This document shows positions 7,957-15,437 of a DNA stretch of 64,000 bases, piece after piece. The notes below the pieces were generated by a model that worked only from the letters and a program-made list of their open reading frames with translations, did no database searches and was not told where the DNA came from. Source of the DNA: Rahnella aquatilis CIP 78.65 = ATCC 33071 (GTDB taxonomy: Bacteria; Pseudomonadota; Gammaproteobacteria; Enterobacterales; Enterobacteriaceae). The stretch covers positions 399,907 to 463,906 of the forward strand of contig NC_016835.1 of the NCBI RefSeq assembly GCF_000241955.1, given 5' to 3'. Every line of letters begins with the position of its first letter. Position 1 is the first letter of the stretch. Position numbers and translations under genes: made by a program.

Positions 7957-9204
7957 ATGACAATGCAAACTCTCCCGACGCCGGAATACAGTCGTAATAT
8001 GCGGCTGATCGGCCACAGCGATCAGGGTGGAAAACCTGACGGCGTACAGGTAATGGTCCACCGGGGCTACGCGTATATCGGTCACATGGTCTCGCAGGGT
8101 TTCTCCATTGTGGATGTGCGGGACCCGAAAAATCCGCGCCCTGCCGGTTTTATCCCGGCGCCGCCGGGCACCTGGAATGTGCATTTGCAGGCGCATGACG
8201 ATTTGCTGCTGGTGATCAATGCCCGCGATTTGTTCGCGGATGTCCGCTTTGCCGATGAAAAGGTTTATTACACCCGTTCCGTCAGCGAGACGGTTCAGGG
8301 GACGCAGCAGCGCGGCTGGAGCGCCGGGGTACGTATCTTTGATATTTCGGTGCCCGATCAGCCTAAAGAAATCAGCTTCCTGGGGCTGGAAGGCATCGGC
8401 GTGCATCGCATCTGGTATGTCGGCGGGCGCTGGGCGTATGTTTCAGCCCTGATTGATGGCTACAGCGATTATATTTTCCTGACTATCGATCTGGCTGACC
8501 CGCGCCATCCGCAGGTCGCCGGACGCTGGTGGTTGCCGGGCATGCATACCGCCGGTGGTGAAAAGCCGGACTGGCCGGAAGGTAAACGTTATGCGCTGCA
8601 CCATGCCATTATCAGCGGAGATACGGCCTACGCCAGCTGGCGCGACGGTGGCCTGACGTTGCTGGATATCAAAGACCGCAGCGCGCCGCAGCTGATTTCA
8701 CATCGCAACTGGAGCCCGCCATTTGGCGGCGGCACGCATACTGCGCTGCCGTTGCCGGACCGGGATTTGCTGGTCGTACTCGACGAAGCGGTGCTGGATA
8801 ATCAGGAAGATGGCGAAAAGCTGATCTGGCTGTTTGACGTGCGCGAGCCGTCGAATCCGGTGAGTATTTCGACCTTCCCGCAGCCCGGGGAACGGGATTA
8901 CATCAGCAAAGGCGCGCATTTCGGACCGCATAATCTGCATGAAAACCGGCCGGGCAGCTTTATCAGTTCAACGCTGATTTTCGCGACCTACCAGAATGCG
9001 GGTGTACGCGCGTACGACATCAGCAATCCGTATCAGCCGAAAGAAACCGGTGCGCTGGTGCCCGCAGCCCCCGCCACCATGATGGATAAACGGCCTGGCA
9101 GGCCCCAGGTGATTCAGTCCTGCGACGTGTTTGTCGATACGCAGGGGATTATCTATAGCACCGACTATAACGGCGGATTATCCATTATCGAATACCTCGG
9201 TTGA
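7957..9204 (+). CDS. LVIVD repeat beta-propeller-like protein
   Basis: The 415-residue protein shows repeated units of the type FSIVDVRDPKNPRPAGFI, VRIFDISVPDQPKEISFLG, LTIDLADPRHPQVAGRWW, LTLLDIKDRSAPQLISHRNW and VRAYDISNPYQPKETG, spaced about 50-60 residues. This is the LVIVD repeat pattern expected to form a beta-propeller. No signal peptide is visible, so it is predicted to stay in the cytoplasm, although many family members are secreted. It lies 9 bp after the solute-binding protein gene, suggesting a shared job on the same compound. No catalytic motif is recognised. Confidence 0.75.
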   Translation: MTMQTLPTPEYSRNMRLIGHSDQGGKPDGVQVMVHRGYAYIGHMVSQGFSIVDVRDPKNPRPAGFIPAPPGTWNVHLQAHDDLLLVINARDLFADVRFADEKVYYTRSVSETVQGTQQRGWSAGVRIFDISVPDQPKEISFLGLEGIGVHRIWYVGGRWAYVSALIDGYSDYIFLTIDLADPRHPQVAGRWWLPGMHTAGGEKPDWPEGKRYALHHAIISGDTAYASWRDGGLTLLDIKDRSAPQLISHRNWSPPFGGGTHTALPLPDRDLLVVLDEAVLDNQEDGEKLIWLFDVREPSNPVSISTFPQPGERDYISKGAHFGPHNLHENRPGSFISSTLIFATYQNAGVRAYDISNPYQPKETGALVPAAPATMMDKRPGRPQVIQSCDVFVDTQGIIYSTDYNGGLSIIEYLG

Positions 9205-9224
9205 TCCCCTGCCCGCGCCGGAAC

Positions 9225-10148
9225 TTATCGGGTTTCAGGCGCGGGCGTTTTTGTTTTTCCCGTCACTGACTTTCCGGGGCTGAGGACCAGCCACACCGCC
9301 ACACAAATCAGAATGCCGCCCGCGAAAAAACCTTCCGATAGCTTTTCATTAAGCAGCAGATAACCCCACAGAATACCGAACGGCGGGATCAGAAACGTCA
9401 CCGTCATGCTGCGCAGCGGGCCGATATCGGCTATCAGGCGGAAATACAGAATGTACGCCCATGCCGTACAGATAAACCCGACCGCCAGCACACAGAGCCA
9501 GACCAGTGGCTGTGCCCAGCTGACCGGCGCTTCGGTTGCTGAGGTATAGAGGAAAAAAGGCAACAGGAATAGTGTTGCGCCGAGCTGGCTACCGGTCGCC
9601 ACCAGTTTGGGATCCAGCCCGCCGCGTTCGGTGATCCAGCGGCGTGTCAGGAAACCGGCTACCGCATAACAGCCGGTCGCCACCAGGCAGGCGATGACGC
9701 CCGCCAGTAATTGCGGCACCGATTCCGCGCTGCCGGTGGTGGTCAGCAAGGTAATGCCGAACAGGCCGGTGAGTACACCGAGCGCTTTTTTCAGCGTTAC
9801 GGTTTCATGAAAGAATAAACCGCCGAGCACGACACCCATCAGCGGCGTGGTGGCGTTGAGAATGGCGGAATACCCTGCGGGTAACCAACGTGCTGCCAGA
9901 CAATACATCAGAAAAGGCAGACCGGAGTTGATCACCCCGAGCAGCAGCGAGCGGCCAAATTTATGCTGATAATCACGCGGCGTTCTCATTACCGCCAGGA
10001 TCACTACCAGCCCGACAAACCCGAACAGTACCCGCAGAAACGCCGTGTTGATGGCGCCGAACGCCGGGGCCGCCACGCGCATAAACAGAAAACTGCCGCC
10101 CCAGATCGCCGCCAGCAGTAGCAGTCGGCAATAATCCCCACTTTTCAT
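9225..10148 (-). CDS. EamA/DMT family membrane transporter
   Basis: The 307-residue protein has about ten hydrophobic segments in two repeated halves (YCRLLLLAAIWGGSFLFMRV opens the first; VIACLVATGCYAVAGF opens the second), the pattern of EamA/RhaT exporters of the drug/metabolite transporter superfamily. These are often metabolite or amino-acid exporters, but the substrate cannot be read from sequence. AGGGGATGTGA precedes the ATG at 10148. The gene ends 20 bp from the convergent LVIVD gene and is divergent from the comB-like gene. Confidence 0.88.
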   Translation of the reverse strand: MKSGDYCRLLLLAAIWGGSFLFMRVAAPAFGAINTAFLRVLFGFVGLVVILAVMRTPRDYQHKFGRSLLLGVINSGLPFLMYCLAARWLPAGYSAILNATTPLMGVVLGGLFFHETVTLKKALGVLTGLFGITLLTTTGSAESVPQLLAGVIACLVATGCYAVAGFLTRRWITERGGLDPKLVATGSQLGATLFLLPFFLYTSATEAPVSWAQPLVWLCVLAVGFICTAWAYILYFRLIADIGPLRSMTVTFLIPPFGILWGYLLLNEKLSEGFFAGGILICVAVWLVLSPGKSVTGKTKTPAPETR

Positions 10149-10287
10149 TCACATCCCCTATTGAATATTGTCTGATGTCTTGTTTTATTGATGCAGGCGA
10201 ACAACTAAAACGTGTTAATCAGTGTAGTGAATGTTTCGCCCGAAAAACCCTCTTTTTCTTGCTTTGTTATTCTGATGAAGGCCTGTA

Positions 10288-11010
10288 ATGACTGATTTCT
10301 CACAAGCTGATTTTGACGTGCGTCTGGAATGGGGCGCGCAGGCGGTGGATCATCTGGCGGCAGAGGTCGACTGCATTGTGATTATTGATGTCATGTCGTT
10401 TTCCACCTGCGTGAGTGTAGCGAATGAACGCGGTGGTGTGATATTCCCCTATCCATGGAAGGACGCCAGCGCGCAGCAATATGCTGTTGAGCGAAATGCA
10501 CAGTGTGCGCAGTTTGACCGGCGTTTTCAGGGGCCGGGTTTTACCCTTTCGCCCTGCTCACTTCAGGAGATGGCTACCGGAACGCGGCTGGTATTACCCT
10601 CGCCGAACGGATCGGCGCTGACGTTTAAAGCCAAAATACACAATGCGGCGATTTTCACCGCCTGCCTGCGCAATCTCACTGCGACGGCGTGTGCATGCAA
10701 AAAGTATCAGCGCATTCTGGTGATCCCCGCCGGTGAAAAATGGCCGGACAACAGTCTTCGTCCGGCGCTTGAAGATCTGGTCGCTGCAGGGGGATTAATT
10801 TCACGTTTACAAAATCGCCAGTTGTCAGCAGAAGCCCGCGCGGCAAAGGCGGTTTATCAAAACCTCACGCTGGAAAAACTTGCTGATTGCGGCTCCGCAC
10901 GTGAACTCACCCGACGAGGTTTTTCAGCCGATGTCACGTTGTGTCTGCAGGAAGATGTCAGTGATTTCGCCTGTCAGTTACAGGGGGAGTTTTTCACCGC
11001 GGTCAGCTAA
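10288..11010 (+). CDS. 2-phosphosulfolactate phosphatase family protein (ComB-like)
   Basis: The 240-residue protein matches the ComB family. The acidic motif IIDVMSFSTCVSVA near residue 34 corresponds to the DVLRAST-type motif. It is followed by LVLPSPNGSALTF, VIPAGEKW and the late ALEDLVAAGGLI. In archaea ComB removes phosphate from 2-phosphosulfolactate in coenzyme M synthesis. Enteric bacteria do not make coenzyme M, so the true substrate here is unknown. The gene stands alone between a transporter on the other strand and an MFS gene 130 bp downstream. AAGGCCTGTA precedes the ATG. Confidence 0.8.
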   Translation: MTDFSQADFDVRLEWGAQAVDHLAAEVDCIVIIDVMSFSTCVSVANERGGVIFPYPWKDASAQQYAVERNAQCAQFDRRFQGPGFTLSPCSLQEMATGTRLVLPSPNGSALTFKAKIHNAAIFTACLRNLTATACACKKYQRILVIPAGEKWPDNSLRPALEDLVAAGGLISRLQNRQLSAEARAAKAVYQNLTLEKLADCGSARELTRRGFSADVTLCLQEDVSDFACQLQGEFFTAVS

Positions 11011-11140
11011 GTGTAAAAATCGCTCTTTTTGATCCTCAGTTGATCTATAACCCGGCTGAAGGTGTGTGATAGGTTTAATACTTATCATCTATCTTTTGCT
11101 GTGCCTTGCAGCGAGTGGTTTTTTTCCGGGACAGAACACA

Positions 11141-12586
11141 ATGAGCCACAGTAAACCGGATGCGTCAGAACATCCGCAGGAAGAGTCCGCCGTTAATTCC
11201 GGGATCTCCGTTATTGCTTTATTGGTTGCCGCTGCTTTCTTCATGGAGTTTATTGACGGTACGGTGATTGCCACCGCATTGCCGCAAATGGCGATTTCTT
11301 TCGGGGTGTCTGCTGTTGATCTTAACGCCGGAATGAGCGCCTATATGCTCACGCTGGCAGTACTGATCCCTGCCAGCGGCTGGGCGGCGGAACGTTTTGG
11401 GGCCCGCAACGTCTTCACCTTTGCCCTCGCCGTCTTTACGCTGGCCTCGCTGTTTTGTGCGATGGCGTCCGGCGTCCGTGAATTCATCATTTTGCGTATT
11501 ATTCAGGGGATCGGCGGCGCGCTGATGGTGCCGGTCGGGCGTCTTACGGTGCTGAAAACGACGCCGAAACCGCAGCTTATTAAAGCTATCGCTACCCTGA
11601 CCTGGCCTGCGCTGGTGGCACCGATCCTCGGGCCGCCGCTCGGCGGATTTATCACGCATTATGCCTCGTGGCACTGGATTTTCTATATCAATGTGCCGCT
11701 CGGGATTATCGCGATGATGCTGGCGTGGCGTCTGTTCCCGCAGGCACCTTCCGCTGAGCCGAAGCATTTCGACAAACCGGGCTTTGTTCTCACCGGGCTG
11801 GCGATGCTTTCGCTGGTGACTGGCCTGGAGCTGATCAGTCAGGACCACATTTTATGGACTGTTGCCATACTGTTGCTGGCGGCAGGTGCGGCGCTTTCGG
11901 TTCTGGCTATCCGGCATCTTTATCGCGCCCCCGCGCCGATGGTGCACCTCGGGACGATAGTCATTCCGACGTTTCGTATCTGCATGGGAGGCGGTTCGCT
12001 GTTTCGCGTGACAATCAGCGCCGTGCCGTTCCTGTTGCCGCTGATGTTGCAGGTCGGGTTTGGCATGGATCCCTTTCATGCCGGTTTGCTGGTGCTGGCG
12101 GTATTTGCCGGTAATCTGGCGATGAAACCGGCGACCACGCCGCTGATCCGCCGTTTCGGCTTCCGTCCGGTGCTGATAGTGAATGGTTTGCTGAGTGTTT
12201 TCTCCCTGCTCTTCTGCGCGTTCCTGACGCCGGGTACGCCTGACTGGCTGGTGATGTTATTGTTGTTTCTCGGCGGCCTGAGCCGTTCGATGCAGTTCAC
12301 CGGCATCAGTACGCTGGCGTTTTCCGACGTGCCTGCGAAACAAATGGCTGATGCCAACACGTTGTTCAGCACGGTGCTGCAACTGTCTGTCGGGCTTGGG
12401 ATCACCGTCGGCGCGCTGGGCACACGTCTGGGTGAGCAGCTGACTGACCTCCTGCACTGGAGCGATATTCCGGGCATGAGTTTTAAAATTTCCTTTGTGG
12501 TCATTGCCGTGCTGACGCTGATCGGCTGGCTGGATATGCTGCGGCTCCAACCGGATGCGGGTGCATCCGTTTCAGGCAAAAAATGA
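11141..12586 (+). CDS. DHA2-type MFS multidrug/drug:H+ antiporter
   Basis: The protein has about fourteen hydrophobic segments. The first carries EFIDGTVIATALPQMA, the DHA2/EmrB motif (LDxTIVNVALP), and motif C-like GPPLGG follows. It probably exports drugs or metabolites by proton antiport. I start it at the ATG at 11141 (MSHSKPDASEHP, 481 residues), because that gives the usual short hydrophilic N-terminus. A GTG at 11066 would add 25 hydrophobic residues and has its ribosome site too close. No membrane-fusion partner (EmrA) is adjacent. A DapA-like gene follows after 50 bp and may share the transcript. Confidence 0.85.
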   Translation: MSHSKPDASEHPQEESAVNSGISVIALLVAAAFFMEFIDGTVIATALPQMAISFGVSAVDLNAGMSAYMLTLAVLIPASGWAAERFGARNVFTFALAVFTLASLFCAMASGVREFIILRIIQGIGGALMVPVGRLTVLKTTPKPQLIKAIATLTWPALVAPILGPPLGGFITHYASWHWIFYINVPLGIIAMMLAWRLFPQAPSAEPKHFDKPGFVLTGLAMLSLVTGLELISQDHILWTVAILLLAAGAALSVLAIRHLYRAPAPMVHLGTIVIPTFRICMGGGSLFRVTISAVPFLLPLMLQVGFGMDPFHAGLLVLAVFAGNLAMKPATTPLIRRFGFRPVLIVNGLLSVFSLLFCAFLTPGTPDWLVMLLLFLGGLSRSMQFTGISTLAFSDVPAKQMADANTLFSTVLQLSVGLGITVGALGTRLGEQLTDLLHWSDIPGMSFKISFVVIAVLTLIGWLDMLRLQPDAGASVSGKK

Positions 12587-12636
12587 ATCGCTGCTCTATG
12601 ACAGGTCTTGATAATTAACCTCTTTGGGAGAACTCA

Positions 12637-13527
12637 ATGTTCACAGGATTAAGTGCTTTTCCTCTTACACCGCTGACTGAAAAAGGTATTGATGAGAAAT
12701 CCTTTGTCAGGCTGATGGAACGCCTGGTTGCCGCCGGTGTGGATTCCATCGGTGCGCTCGGCTCGACGGGCAGTTATGCCTATCTGAAGCACAGTGAGCG
12801 TGACCGTGTTGCGCGGCTGGCGGTGGAACACGCCGGGGGTATTCCTGTGATGGTCAGTATCGGGTCAGTGCGCACCTCTGATGTGCTGCATCTGGCAGAA
12901 GATGCCCAGCGGGCGGGCGTCAGCGCGGTATTACTGGCGCCGGTGTCGTATCAGAAACTCACCAGTGATGAAGTATTTACGCTGTACGAAACGGTCACCC
13001 GCCATCTTTCGGTGCCACTGTGTGTTTATGATAATCCGGGGACGACGAATTTCGATTTCACCGACGAGCTTTATGTGCGTATCGCGCAATTGCCCCATGT
13101 TGCCAGTATCAAAATCCCCGGTTTGTCTGCTGATCCGGTTACTACCCGCAATCGGCTGGATGAACTCCGTCTGCTTGTGCCTTCCCATGTGACACTGGGG
13201 GCAGCGGGTGATCTGGCGGCGGCAACGGTGCTGACGCAAGGCGGCGATGTCTGGTATTCGGTGATTGCCGGATTGTTCCCTGAAATTCCGCTGGCGATCA
13301 CCCGCGCGGCGCAAAATGGCGATGCCCAGACTGCGCTGGCGCTGTCGGCACGTCTGGAACCGCTTTGGGCATTATTCCGCCAGCATGGTAGCCTGCGGGT
13401 TGTCGCCGCGGCAGCGGAAATTCTCGGTATTGTTTCTGCGCCTTGTTTACCGTTACCGCTTCAGTCGTTGTCGGGCGATGCGCGTCAGCATCTCATCTCA
13501 GTTCTGGAGACCTTATTTCAGAACTGA
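12637..13527 (+). CDS. Dihydrodipicolinate synthase (DapA) family aldolase/lyase
   Basis: The 296-residue TIM-barrel protein has the class I aldolase family pattern: GALGSTGSYAYL (substrate carboxylate loop), VCVYDNPGTTNF with the conserved Tyr, and the Schiff-base Lys in VASIKIPG near residue 160. Members include DHDPS, N-acetylneuraminate lyase and keto-deoxy sugar aldolases; divergence from DapA argues against lysine synthesis. Its place 50 bp after an MFS exporter does not reveal the substrate. GGGAGAACTCA precedes the ATG. Confidence 0.85.
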   Translation: MFTGLSAFPLTPLTEKGIDEKSFVRLMERLVAAGVDSIGALGSTGSYAYLKHSERDRVARLAVEHAGGIPVMVSIGSVRTSDVLHLAEDAQRAGVSAVLLAPVSYQKLTSDEVFTLYETVTRHLSVPLCVYDNPGTTNFDFTDELYVRIAQLPHVASIKIPGLSADPVTTRNRLDELRLLVPSHVTLGAAGDLAAATVLTQGGDVWYSVIAGLFPEIPLAITRAAQNGDAQTALALSARLEPLWALFRQHGSLRVVAAAAEILGIVSAPCLPLPLQSLSGDARQHLISVLETLFQN

Positions 13528-13574
13528 AGCACTGTCTGAAAGCGGGGATTATTAATTAAGCTTCTTTATAAAAT

Positions 13575-13603
13575 TAATGACATTCACAGCGTGAATGTCA
13601 TTA
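13575..13603. repeat. Perfect 13 bp inverted repeat after the DapA-like gene
   Basis: TAATGACATTCAC-AGC-GTGAATGTCATTA is a 13 bp perfect stem with a 3-base loop. It is AT-rich and has no T-run, so it looks more like an operator or mRNA-end hairpin than a standard terminator. Confidence 0.6.
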
Positions 13604-13768
13604 TCTTACTGAGAGTTACCCTTTCGTTTTATCCTTGCGTGATATCACTTTTTTTTGATTTTAATGGGTCGGAATAAATCGCTTTCTATTATTATTCGTC
13701 GCGGCTGTAAGGATATTTTCAGCCGCGCGGAGAGGTTTGTTTTTAACTGAAAGTCAAAAGGAATGATA

Positions 13769-14176
13769 ATGCCATACGGTGATAATGGTCAGGGACTCTT
13801 TCGCAGAGGGCAACTTGAGCAACAAATAATCAGAACCACGAAATTCTCGATTTATGCGCAAGCGGTGTATTGCGTTAACAGAATGCTGCGCGAGGCCAAT
13901 GTCGGTATTTCGGAACAGGCATATCAGAGTATCTCACGCAATATTACTGCGGTGACAAATGGACGCCTTTACGAAACATCGGCTTCACTTTCAGAAGCAC
14001 GGGTATTTGCACGTGATACGGTAGGGGCGATAAAAGCAGGTGATTTTACATCGGCGGCGATCACCGCAAGTGGCGTCGCGATCAATGCGATTGGTGGCCC
14101 TTTATTTTTCGGACACTATGACCGTAATAAATTGATCGCTATAGAACGTCATCTGTACGATAACTTCCACCTGTAA
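13769..14176 (+). CDS. Hypothetical protein, 135 residues
   Basis: I do not recognise this protein. It starts at the ATG at 13769 (MPYGDNGQGLFRRGQLEQQI), 6 bases after AAAAGGA; an in-frame ATG two codons earlier is too close to that site. The N-terminal half is polar and helical (REANVGISEQAYQSISRNIT). A mildly hydrophobic Ala/Gly stretch (FTSAAITASGVAINAIGGPL) at about residues 90-110 could be a membrane-active segment or a core helix. No signal peptide is seen. It stands alone between a DapA-like gene and the fimbrial operon terminator. The small size and glycine/alanine helix recall bacteriocin-like or effector-like proteins, but nothing else supports that. Confidence 0.6.
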   Translation: MPYGDNGQGLFRRGQLEQQIIRTTKFSIYAQAVYCVNRMLREANVGISEQAYQSISRNITAVTNGRLYETSASLSEARVFARDTVGAIKAGDFTSAAITASGVAINAIGGPLFFGHYDRNKLIAIERHLYDNFHL

Positions 14177-14188
14177 TTTTCAAATCGC

Positions 14189-14224
14189 AAAAAAACGGGG
14201 GCAGATAACGCCGGGTTGCCCCCG
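14189..14224 (-). terminator. Terminator of the CFA/I-type fimbrial operon
   Basis: CGGGGGCA and TGCCCCCG form an 8 bp stem. On the minus strand it is followed by a run of seven T, and it lies about 75 bp past the last fimbrial gene. Confidence 0.65.
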
Positions 14225-14300
14225 CAACTTAACCGTACACTCTTTCCTTTTTCGCGCTATGCGCACAAATAACCTTCCCGGTTTAATCCTTCTCTCTCTA

Positions 14301-15437
14301 TCAATCCACGGTAGGTGTTGTTGGCGTGAAAATAACAGTAAGCACCCCACGATAATGACCCGCGTTTTTATCTTTTATATAAAACTTATCGACACTGAAA
14401 ACCAGTGGCGTTGGGACACACAAAACCGGATAAGTGATGGACGGCAATCTGACGGGTCTGATCAGATTTTGATTTATCTGCGTCCAGACGATAGTTTCAT
14501 TATTATTTACCTTACGCATACCTCTGGTTTCCGGGTCTCGTAGCAAGACATGGTAATCGATACGGTCCCTTTCCGGGCCTCTTTCTCCCCCGTCTCTGAA
14601 AATTGAAAAATCTGACGCAGCACGTCCGGGGGGAAGATCGCCTTCGTCTTTTAGCCGTACCTCATAACGTGTACTGTTGGCGTTGTAACCATCGTACAGG
14701 CACATATCTAACGTTGTGCTATCCTGGGCAAAAGGGCTTTCATCGGGGGCACCATGCGGTCGTAAATCGAGTTCGACTAACGGCGTCGCACTGCTGAATG
14801 CGGGGAAATAAATATCAATATGGCTGGGGTCAGTCACATTTAAATTAATATGCGCATTAAAATCTGCCAGAAACTGGTTTTGCCATTGCATTAATTTGAG
14901 ATGTAAATCAGCCTGCCACAAACCACCCACAGGCAGTTTTGACAGTTCTGCTGCAGGGATATACACCGTTAATGTTGCTTCTGACGATTTTGCGCCGCCA
15001 TATCCCTGGCAGGTTGAGTCCACCCCTGAGTAAATTTCCAACTTCCCTTCATCGTAACAAGAACCCCCATCGATGTGATACTTAACTACACGATAGCCCG
15101 ATAGATTGAGAGTAATGCGCATTCCACTGCGTTTTTCAATGAACAGTAGAGGAATGGTCGTTTCTCCCGAGTGACCCCAGAGTTGTGAATCCTGACATTC
15201 TCCATATTTTGGATCGGAACTGCTCCCGCATATCCAGCCATTTTTTCCCCACTTACCCGGATCGTCAGAATCATATCCACCAGATTCATTTGACCATATG
15301 GAAATATTTCCGGAAGGCGGTGACATTCGATCAAAAGTACGTTCTATACTCACTGTACTCGGCGCGGGAGGCCTGATGGCTGCATGTAATATAAAAGCCA
15401 CTGACCACAAAAATAAGGCTGTAATTACACGGTTCAT
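14301..15437 (-). CDS. cfaE: CfaE/CblD-type fimbrial tip adhesin
   Basis: The 378-residue secreted protein has a signal peptide (MNRVITALFLWSVAFILHA) followed by a two-domain layout and several cysteines (WICGSSSD, GECQDS, GSCYDEG, STCQGYGG). It is last in an operon ordered chaperone - major pilin - usher - this gene, as in the CFA/I cfaABCE operon of enterotoxigenic E. coli. In that family the last product initiates the fibre and binds host receptors at the tip. The C-terminal part (LVFSVDKFYIKDK...VLTVIFTP) resembles a pilin domain. Its ATG overlaps the usher stop codon (TAATG), so translation is coupled. Confidence 0.8.
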   Translation of the reverse strand: MNRVITALFLWSVAFILHAAIRPPAPSTVSIERTFDRMSPPSGNISIWSNESGGYDSDDPGKWGKNGWICGSSSDPKYGECQDSQLWGHSGETTIPLLFIEKRSGMRITLNLSGYRVVKYHIDGGSCYDEGKLEIYSGVDSTCQGYGGAKSSEATLTVYIPAAELSKLPVGGLWQADLHLKLMQWQNQFLADFNAHINLNVTDPSHIDIYFPAFSSATPLVELDLRPHGAPDESPFAQDSTTLDMCLYDGYNANSTRYEVRLKDEGDLPPGRAASDFSIFRDGGERGPERDRIDYHVLLRDPETRGMRKVNNNETIVWTQINQNLIRPVRLPSITYPVLCVPTPLVFSVDKFYIKDKNAGHYRGVLTVIFTPTTPTVD

